This document shows, piece after piece, positions 6,327 through 12,091 of a stretch of 13,396 nt of DNA. Made by a program: the position numbers and the translations under genes. The stretch is from an uncultured Collinsella sp. (GTDB lineage: Bacteria; Actinomycetota; Coriobacteriia; Coriobacteriales; Coriobacteriaceae), in the NCBI GenBank assembly GCA_905209765.1, contig CAJLUE010000045.1, forward strand, positions 1 to 13,396, given 5' to 3'. Numbering within the stretch: the first letter of the stretch is position 1; every line of letters starts with the position of its first letter. Under the pieces are notes generated by a model. It was not told where the DNA came from and made no database searches. It saw nothing but the letters and a program-made list of their open reading frames with translations.

Positions 6327-7133
6327 CTACCAAACGCGTGCGATAGCGAGGCCATCGACTGCTGCGGCGCCGGCACGCTTGAGCTCCGCCGAGGCTGCTG
6401 CCATGGTCGCGCCCGTGGTAATGACATCATCGATGAGCAGCAGACGGCGGCCGCGCACATCCTCGACCGTCTCGTACATGCCCCGGGCATGCTCCCGGCG
6501 CTCATCGCGGCCGAGCTCTCGCTGGTCACCATGACCGTATTTGACCAGGGCGTCCAGCAACGGGACACCCGAAAGATCGCAAAACGAGCGCGCGATTGCT
6601 TCCATATGGTCGAATCCACGCCGCCGAAACGCCGCCGCAGTCGCGGGCACAAACACCACCGCGTCCGCACCGGACAACACACCGCCGTAGCGATCGGATG
6701 CTGCCACCTGGGCATGCAAGGCAGTGTCGTAGAGCAACTCCGCCAGATACGGTGCCAGACGGCGCTCGCCCGCATCCTTGTACGCCTTGATGATGCGCGG
6801 CAGCGGATGTGCATAGACGGCACACGCCAGGCAGCGATCGAGCGCCTCGGCCATTGCCGAAGACGTGCCCTCGACCGAGCACTCGGTACACAGCAAATCC
6901 CCAAACGGGGCGCCGCATCGGATGCAACTATGACACGGATCGATGAGCGCGAGCGATGCCAGACAATCCTGGCAGATCAGCGCACCGGAACGCTCGCAGC
7001 CAGCGCATCGCGTGGGCGACAACGCCTCGAGCGCCTCATACGTCGCGCGCTCGGCAAGCGGTAGCAATTCGTCCGCAAACGGTAGGACGCCTGCGCCCTG
7101 CAAGCGAGTCAATACGTTCAGATGTCTCTTCAT
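6327..7133 (-). CDS. comF: ComF family protein (zinc ribbon plus phosphoribosyltransferase domain)
   Basis: 268 residues from ATG at 7133. ComF proteins are cytoplasmic and needed for DNA uptake in competent bacteria; outside known competent species the role is unclear. Residues 40-90 hold paired Cys motifs (C43/C46, C54/C57, C67/C70/C73, C82/C85) of the double zinc-ribbon. The later part is a type I phosphoribosyltransferase fold with FVPATAAAFRRRGFDHMEAIA and the PRPP loop LLLIDDVITTGAT (about 231-243), preceded by GRDERREHARGMYE. An N-terminal extension of about 40 residues precedes the first Cys pair. The ribosome binding site AGGGAGGG lies 7 bases before the ATG but inside a perfect hairpin. 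A separate -10 lies just upstream, so comF need not depend on ricT transcription. Confidence 0.92.
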   Translation of the reverse strand: MKRHLNVLTRLQGAGVLPFADELLPLAERATYEALEALSPTRCAGCERSGALICQDCLASLALIDPCHSCIRCGAPFGDLLCTECSVEGTSSAMAEALDRCLACAVYAHPLPRIIKAYKDAGERRLAPYLAELLYDTALHAQVAASDRYGGVLSGADAVVFVPATAAAFRRRGFDHMEAIARSFCDLSGVPLLDALVKYGHGDQRELGRDERREHARGMYETVEDVRGRRLLLIDDVITTGATMAAASAELKRAGAAAVDGLAIARVW

Positions 7134-7136
7134 GAC

Positions 7137-7172
7137 ACAACCCTCCCTATGCGAAGGCGAAGGGAGGGTTGT
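7137..7172 (-). promoter_or_regulatory. Hairpin sequestering the comF ribosome binding site
   Basis: Perfect 12-bp inverted repeat ACAACCCTCCCT/AGGGAGGGTTGT with a 12-base loop. On the comF transcript the 3' arm contains the ribosome binding site AGGGAGGG, and the ATG follows 3 bases after the stem. No T-run follows, so it is not a terminator. The likely effect is low translation until the stem opens. Confidence 0.65.
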
Positions 7173-7184
7173 CGGTGTAGAGCC

Positions 7185-7190
7185 ATGATA
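7185..7190 (-). promoter_or_regulatory. Candidate -10 of a comF promoter (GGGTATCATGG)
   Basis: On the minus strand TATCAT (5 of 6 to consensus) lies about 50 bases before comF. Thirteen bases around it (7181-7193) are identical to those before tmk (10781-10793). No good -35 at 17 bases was seen. Confidence 0.4.
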
Positions 7191-7234
7191 CCCAGAGGTG
7201 CTGGGGTCAGGCGGGTTACATCCGCTTACGGACG

Positions 7235-8929
7235 TTATTCGCCGGCAGGCGGTTGCGGTACGGACGAGGTGCGGGTCGAGCCTTCGCCACCGTCCTGGCG
7301 CGGCTTGCGGGAGCGACGGCGACGGCGACGCTTTTGACCCTGGTCGGTCGAGCCCTCGCCGCCGCGATCCTCACGCGGTTCGCACTCGTCGCGAGCGCCG
7401 CCGTGCGAAGCCTTGGCGGCAGCTCCTCCGCCATCGCCGGGGCGACGGCGCGTGACCTTGACTTCGCCATCCGAAACCTGATCGGCCACAGAAGGAATCG
7501 AGGGTTTCTGCTGCGCGCCCGAGGAATGGCGACGACGCGGACGTGACGCGCGCTCCTCCTCGCCACGCGGCTTGCCAGCCTTGTCGGCAGGCGCGTCGGA
7601 GGCCGAGGCGCCCTTGGGAGCGGCACCGGCCTCGCGAGCAGCTGCGGCGCGGAAGGCGTCCTCGCGCTCCTCGCTCGACAGGTGACGGCGACGACGGCGC
7701 GTGGGGTTCATGCCACCGCCGCGATTTTGCTGCTGGGGCTGCTGAGCCTCGCGCTCGCGGGAAGCGTTCTTACCCGCGGCCTCGCCATTGTCGACGGACG
7801 CCGTGCGCTTGCGGCGGCGACGGCCATCGGCTGCTCCCTCGGTCTCGGGCGCCTCGGCCTTGCCGCGGCCCTTTCCACGGCCACGGCCCTCGCCCTGGCC
7901 CTGAGCGGTGCGAGCATCGGATTCGGCATCGCGACGACGGCGCTTGGGCATCGATGTGCCGGCCAGACGATCGGCGCTCGACAGGCCATCGCCCACGTCG
8001 ACGCCGTTTTCGCGATCGAGTTCCATGAGCGCCAGACGCATCTCGGGCGACTCGATGCGCTCGAGCACGTCGCGCGTCACGCAGTCGGGGCGGCAGTTGC
8101 AGCCCTGCTCGGCGGCCTTCTTTTTGCAACCCTCCGAGCACGTCATATCGGCCAGGTTGACCTTAAAGACTTTGCCGTTCTCCAGGCGCAGCACCAGCTG
8201 CTCACGCGGCGTGTCATATTCCTGGATGCGCGCCTTGCCAAGCGGCGTATCGATAAGCGTCTTCTTTTTGGGCGCGCGGCTCTTAAAGTCCTTGTACGCC
8301 TCGAACTCGTAGCGCAGGCAGCACATCAGGCGGCCGCAGACGCCACTAATCTTGGACGAGTTGAGCGGCAGGTCCTGCTCCTTTGCCATGCGGATCGAAA
8401 CCGGCTCAAACTGTCCGCCAAAGCGCGTGCAGCAGAGCTCCTGGCCGCACTGGGCATAGCCGCCCACCAGGCGGGTCTCGTCGCGCACGCCGATCTGGCG
8501 CATGTCGACGCGAATGTGCAGCGTCGAGGACAGGTCCTTGACGAGCTGACGGAAATCGACGCGCTCCTCGGCCGCAAAGTAGAACACAGCCTTCTCGCCG
8601 CCAAACAGGTACTCGACGCCGACCGGCTTCATCTCGAGGTCGAGCTCTTTGACCAGACGACGGAAATCGACCATGGCCTCGTCGCCCTGGATGGCCAGGT
8701 CGTCGGCAAGCTGCAGGTCGATGTCGCTCGCCACGCGCAGCACGGGCTTGAGCGGCTGGCCGATCTCATCTTGCGGCACCTCGAAGGGATCGGCCGTGAC
8801 CAGGCCGATCTCGGTTCCGCGCTCGGTGGAGCAAATGGCATAATCGGCCTCGAGGATATCCAGATCCTGCGGATCAAACCACAGGTCGCGCGAGGCGTAG
8901 GTAAACTTAACGGGTACGACTAACGGCAT
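7235..8929 (-). CDS. ricT: RicT/YaaT-like PSP1 domain protein with long basic C-terminal tail
   Basis: 564 residues from ATG at 8929, about twice the length of Bacillus YaaT/RicT. Residues 1-290 are the conserved PSP1 region, including GYAQCGQELCCTRF (C161, C166, C167), EPVSIRMAKEQDLPLN, and KISGVCGRLMCCLRYE (C198, C203, C204). In Bacillus, RicT with RicA and RicF forms an iron-sulfur complex that helps RNase Y mature mRNAs and is needed for competence, biofilm and sporulation. A further cysteine group (C264, C268, C277, C279, C283) follows. From about residue 320 to the end the protein is a disordered, Arg-rich tail with repeated runs such as RRRRR, Gly/Ala/Glu/Gln-rich between, plausibly RNA-binding. 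The start overlaps the holB end by 10 bases (translational coupling). ricA and ricF are not in the window. Confidence 0.88.
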   Translation of the reverse strand: MPLVVPVKFTYASRDLWFDPQDLDILEADYAICSTERGTEIGLVTADPFEVPQDEIGQPLKPVLRVASDIDLQLADDLAIQGDEAMVDFRRLVKELDLEMKPVGVEYLFGGEKAVFYFAAEERVDFRQLVKDLSSTLHIRVDMRQIGVRDETRLVGGYAQCGQELCCTRFGGQFEPVSIRMAKEQDLPLNSSKISGVCGRLMCCLRYEFEAYKDFKSRAPKKKTLIDTPLGKARIQEYDTPREQLVLRLENGKVFKVNLADMTCSEGCKKKAAEQGCNCRPDCVTRDVLERIESPEMRLALMELDRENGVDVGDGLSSADRLAGTSMPKRRRRDAESDARTAQGQGEGRGRGKGRGKAEAPETEGAADGRRRRKRTASVDNGEAAGKNASREREAQQPQQQNRGGGMNPTRRRRRHLSSEEREDAFRAAAAREAGAAPKGASASDAPADKAGKPRGEEERASRPRRRHSSGAQQKPSIPSVADQVSDGEVKVTRRRPGDGGGAAAKASHGGARDECEPREDRGGEGSTDQGQKRRRRRRSRKPRQDGGEGSTRTSSVPQPPAGE

Positions 8930-10047
8930 TTCAGTGCCTTCCTGATATCGAACAGCATGACCTCGATGGCCAGCTGGGGAGTAACGTTTCTGGCGATGTT
9001 GCGCTCGGCGGTCGCGACCGCCTCGAGCGCCCGGGTGGCACCCGCAACATTCGTCGCGGCGGCAAGCCGCCCGATCGTGTCGCGCACGTCTTCGTTCACG
9101 ACGTCGGCCGCCTCGTCCTGAAGTGTCAGCAGCACGTCGCGCATGAGCGTCCGCGCGCTCGCCAGCGCTTCCATGATACCCGAACGCTCGCGCGCGTTGA
9201 GTTCGCGCTTGTTGCGGTCCTCAAGCTGCTTCAATGCTCCACGCGACAGGTAGTCGGCGTTTTGCTCGAGCACCTTTTCCTGTGTGGACTTGACCTCGGC
9301 GAGCGGCGCCTTAACGGCGACGATGAGCGACTTGGCGCGGCTGAGCACATCAGCCTCGTCGGCAGCGATGAGCGAATCGATGGCGCGGACCATCTGGCGG
9401 CGAGCATCCTGGCGCTCGGCACTCTTAAGGAACTCGATGCCGCGCGTGGGGCTCCCCGCCACGGCGACCGCCATGCGGCAACGCGCGAGGTCCTGACCCG
9501 TCGCGCGGCTCACGGCCTGCGCGGCCACGGTGGGCGACACCAGCCGAAACGGCACGCACTGACAGCGGCTCACGATGGTGGGCAACATCACGTCTGCCGA
9601 GGTGCCCAGTAAGATGAACATAACGCCCTCGGGCGGCTCCTCGAGTGTCTTGAGCAGCGCGTTGGCGGTGTTAGCGCGCAGCTGCTCGGCACGGTCGATG
9701 ATGTAGACCTTGGCCTTGGCACGGATGGGCGCCAGCGGCACGTCATCGAGCAGCTCGCGGGTCTGGGCAATGAGGTAGCCCGTGGCGCTCTCGGGCGTGT
9801 AATAGTGCACGTCAGGATGCGTATGCCGAGCAACGCGTACGCAGCTGTCGCATGCTCCGCAGCCGTCCTGCTCGCACAGGAAGGCCTGGGCGAGCGCCCA
9901 TGCGGCATCGAGCTTGCCGGCACCGGGAGCGCCCAAAAACAGGTAGGCGTGCGATGCGCGGCCGCTGGCGACGGCGTTGGTCAAAAAATCGCGAACGCGC
10001 TCTTGGGTGTCGAGCTTGGCCAGCAGGCTTGCCTGAGCGGGGGCCAT
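8920..10047 (-). CDS. holB: DNA polymerase III subunit delta prime
   Basis: 375 residues from ATG at 10047, one base after the tmk stop, with AAGGAGG nine bases upstream inside tmk; a longer in-frame start at 10086 would overlap tmk. It is the clamp-loader AAA+ subunit that helps load the sliding clamp on DNA. Visible are HAYLFLGAPGAGK (Walker A, 39-45), the four-Cys zinc module (C58, C63, C66, C69) followed by HPDV, KVYIIDRAEQLRANTANALLK, TLEEPP, and the SRCQ motif at 160-163. The C-terminal half is helical and weakly conserved, as is usual. It lies between tmk and ricT, an arrangement close to the Firmicute tmk-holB-yaaT cluster, and is co-expressed with both. Confidence 0.95.
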   Translation of the reverse strand: MAPAQASLLAKLDTQERVRDFLTNAVASGRASHAYLFLGAPGAGKLDAAWALAQAFLCEQDGCGACDSCVRVARHTHPDVHYYTPESATGYLIAQTRELLDDVPLAPIRAKAKVYIIDRAEQLRANTANALLKTLEEPPEGVMFILLGTSADVMLPTIVSRCQCVPFRLVSPTVAAQAVSRATGQDLARCRMAVAVAGSPTRGIEFLKSAERQDARRQMVRAIDSLIAADEADVLSRAKSLIVAVKAPLAEVKSTQEKVLEQNADYLSRGALKQLEDRNKRELNARERSGIMEALASARTLMRDVLLTLQDEAADVVNEDVRDTIGRLAAATNVAGATRALEAVATAERNIARNVTPQLAIEVMLFDIRKALKCR

Positions 10048-10048
10048 G

Positions 10049-10732
10049 TTACTCGGCCTCCTTGGCAAGCGCGGCGGCGACAGCATCTTGCGAAATGACG
10101 AGACCGTACGCGCGAATCTGCTCGACCGTCTTCTCGAAGACTTCCTCGACGGTCGCAGTGGCGTCGATGAGCTTTACGCGGTTTGGCTCCTCGGCAGCAA
10201 TGGCGCAAAATCCCTGGTAAACACGCTCCTGGAATGTCATGCCTTTTGCCTCCATGCGATCTGCCGCGCCACGGGCTGCCATGCGTAGCGCCGCCTGCTC
10301 GGGCGTGATGTGGTAGACGAGCGTGAGCGCCGGGTGTGTTCCCGCGACGGCCAGGTTATTGGCATCGCACACTATCTGGCGATCGAGGCCGTCGGCAAAT
10401 GCCTGGTAGCAGGTCGTGGAATCGTAGAAGCGGTCGCACAGGACCACCTTGCCGGCCGCGAGGGCGGGAGCTATGACCTCGTGCACCAACTGAGCGCGCG
10501 CCGCCTCGTAGAGCAGCAACTCGCAGGTGTCGCCCATCGCCGTATTGGCGGGGTCGAGCAGCAGAGCGCGGATCTTTTCGCTGATGGCGGTGCCGCCCGG
10601 CTCGCGCAGGCTCACAACCTGGTAGCCAGCGAGTTCGAGCGCGCGGGCAAGCAGACGCGCCTGCGTGGACTTGCCGGCACCATCGACGCCCTCGAGCGTG
10701 ATAAAGCTATGTTGAGCGGGCTCAAAAGCCAT
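10049..10732 (-). CDS. tmk: Thymidylate kinase
   Basis: 227 residues from ATG at 10732 with a GGAAGGGG site upstream. It phosphorylates dTMP to dTDP for DNA synthesis, in the cytoplasm. The P-loop GVDGAGKST is at 15-23, REPGG at 43-47, and the DRF motif with DST at 100-106. The LID segment ALRMAARGAADRMEAKG is near 148-164. Length is slightly above the usual 205-215 residues because of a short C-terminal extension. It heads the tmk-holB-ricT operon; a -10-like element lies about 55 bases upstream. Confidence 0.96.
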   Translation of the reverse strand: MAFEPAQHSFITLEGVDGAGKSTQARLLARALELAGYQVVSLREPGGTAISEKIRALLLDPANTAMGDTCELLLYEAARAQLVHEVIAPALAAGKVVLCDRFYDSTTCYQAFADGLDRQIVCDANNLAVAGTHPALTLVYHITPEQAALRMAARGAADRMEAKGMTFQERVYQGFCAIAAEEPNRVKLIDATATVEEVFEKTVEQIRAYGLVISQDAVAAALAKEAE

Positions 10733-10784
10733 AGGCGCAGCCCCTTCCTACAAGGCGCGTAAATGCAGATATATCAACCAAGCC

Positions 10785-10790
10785 ATGATA
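10785..10790 (-). promoter_or_regulatory. Candidate -10 of the tmk-holB-ricT promoter (GGGTATCATGG)
   Basis: On the minus strand TATCAT within GGGGTATCATGGCTTGG, about 55 bases before the tmk ATG. It shares 13 identical bases with the element before comF. A recognisable -35 is lacking. Confidence 0.4.
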
Positions 10791-10838
10791 CCCCAGGGGC
10801 AGGCGCACCCCAAATCGGACCTAGTCATGGACGTTCTA

Positions 10839-10907
10839 AAGTTGCGGTGAAATAGGGACTGATTGAAGCTCTGAGACCGCCAAACAGTCCCTATTTCACC
10901 GCAACTT
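10839..10907. repeat. Perfect 23-bp palindromic (REP-like) repeat
   Basis: Arms 10839-10861 and 10885-10907 are perfect inverted copies beginning AAGTTGCGGTGAAATAGG and separated by a 23-base centre. It lies in the divergent region between tmk and the zinc-ribbon gene, 26 bases before the plus-strand -10. No ORF and no T-run. The TAGGGAC core is shared with the palindrome at 11969-12027. Dispersed REP-like sequence is the likeliest identity (inference). Confidence 0.65.
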
Positions 10908-10932
10908 ATGATGGGGAATTTTAGGCGGCGGG

Positions 10933-10938
10933 TATAAT
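10933..10938 (+). promoter_or_regulatory. -10 of the zinc-ribbon gene promoter
   Basis: Perfect TATAAT in GGGTATAATCG, 37 bases before the ATG at 10976. No strong -35 at 16-18 bases. This is the only clear promoter signal on the plus strand of the gap. Confidence 0.55.
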
Positions 10939-10975
10939 CGTCGTATTGATTTGAAATGTGGCGAAAGGAGTGGCA

Positions 10976-11950
10976 ATGTCTCGGTATTGCGCCTCGTGCG
11001 GCAAACTTCTTGCAGATGATGCCAAGTTCTGCACCTCATGCGGTGCACCCGTTGAGCAGACAACCGCAAGCAATGGCCAACCCGCGTTTGAGCAGACCGG
11101 CTCCCTCGATACGCCGCAAGCTAAGCCGGACGACCCCCTCGCCTATCGCCCCGACCCCGCTGCCAGCCCCGCAGCGGTCGAAACGACGCAGCGTATGCCC
11201 GTCACGGGTACCTCAACCCAACAGCAACCGGCATCTACGTACGCGCCTGATTCACCGCAGGCCCCCGCTGCCAAAAAGAGCGGCACCAAGGTACTTATCG
11301 CCGTTATCGTTGTGCTGGTGGCAATCATCATCGCCTTGGTCATCTTTTTTGTGATCAAGCCTTTCGACAGCGCTGCCACGCAAACGACAGCCGAGGTTAC
11401 CAAGCTGCACCATGATGACGAGGACGACGACCTTAAGCCTCTCGACGACCCCAATAGCCTCTACGACGATAACGACGACGATGACGGCGAAGCAACCCTC
11501 TCCGAGCAAAACCTCTACCGTCACCTGAGCGAATACTACGATCAGCTCGAAGATCTCGATAGCCAGGTCCGCGCCTGCGCGCAGGCCTTCAATGGCAGCT
11601 ATCTGGAAGAAGATCGTACCGCCCGTCAAAATCTCGCCGACGTCGCCGAGCGCACGGAAGACACCATCGAGCAGTACTACGATATCGTCGAGGACCTGGA
11701 CGTCCCCATGAGCTCTAAGAACTACAGTTCCTGGAAAGACATCGTTGCCCTGTATGACGACCTGGACAACCGCATCGACGCGATCTGCGATGCCTGGGAG
11801 ATCAGCTTAAAGTACGCAAAGCCCGCGGACCATAAGAACGAGATCGTGGCGCCGCTGTCGCGCGACAACGTGGCGGGCACCAATGACAATAAGTACCGCC
11901 TAGACTTTGAGGAGCGCTATCCCGGCGCCAAACCCGTCGAAGTGAACTAA
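10976..11950 (+). CDS. Zinc-ribbon membrane protein with acidic extracytoplasmic helical domain
   Basis: 324 residues from ATG at 10976, chosen because GAAAGGAG lies six bases upstream and MSRYCASCGKLL is the normal start of zinc_ribbon_2 proteins. C5/C8 and C19/C22 form the zinc ribbon. A Pro/Gln/Thr-rich linker (25-100) precedes one membrane segment (about 105-127, VLIAVIVVLVAIIIALVIFF). Outside the membrane comes a strongly acidic stretch (HHDDEDDDLKPLDDP, DDNDDDDGE) and then a Tyr/Asp/Glu-rich helical region with four Cys-poor helices to the end. The predicted topology is N-inside. Such zinc-ribbon/single-TM proteins are common in Actinobacteria and Firmicutes, and the function is unknown. 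It is the only plus-strand gene here, is monocistronic, and is bounded by palindromes on both sides. Confidence 0.85.
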   Translation: MSRYCASCGKLLADDAKFCTSCGAPVEQTTASNGQPAFEQTGSLDTPQAKPDDPLAYRPDPAASPAAVETTQRMPVTGTSTQQQPASTYAPDSPQAPAAKKSGTKVLIAVIVVLVAIIIALVIFFVIKPFDSAATQTTAEVTKLHHDDEDDDLKPLDDPNSLYDDNDDDDGEATLSEQNLYRHLSEYYDQLEDLDSQVRACAQAFNGSYLEEDRTARQNLADVAERTEDTIEQYYDIVEDLDVPMSSKNYSSWKDIVALYDDLDNRIDAICDAWEISLKYAKPADHKNEIVAPLSRDNVAGTNDNKYRLDFEERYPGAKPVEVN

Positions 11951-11967
11951 CGCCTTGTCGTTTCCGA

Positions 11968-12027
11968 GCCGGCAGTTAGGGACGTTCCTAAACTGCCGGC
12001 AGAAAAAGGAATGTCCCTAACTGCCGG
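11968..12027. repeat. Palindromic (REP-like) repeat with three related arms
   Basis: CCGGCAGTTAGGGACGTTCC (11969-11988) and its inverted copy (12008-12027) match at 19 of 20 positions. A third inverted copy of the outer part (CCTAAACTGCCGGC, 11987-12000) lies between them, so two alternative stems are possible: 11968-12000 or 11969-12027. It begins 17 bases after the zinc-ribbon stop codon and just before the terminator. Confidence 0.65.
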
Positions 12028-12029
12028 TC

Positions 12030-12069
12030 AAAAAACGAGCGAGGATCATGGGACCCTCGCTCGTTTTTT
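12030..12069. terminator. Bidirectional rho-independent terminator between convergent genes
   Basis: Perfect 9-bp stem CGAGCGAGG/CCTCGCTCG (12036-12063) with six A before and six T after, so it works on both strands. It serves the zinc-ribbon gene (plus) and topA (minus). Confidence 0.92.
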
Positions 12070-12091
12070 GGGCAATGTTTCGACTGCGCCG

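Noticed and set aside
7682..8923. Plus-strand ORF of 413 codons opposite ricT
   Set aside because: Antisense shadow of ricT and its Arg-rich tail; the protein is composition-biased with no motif.
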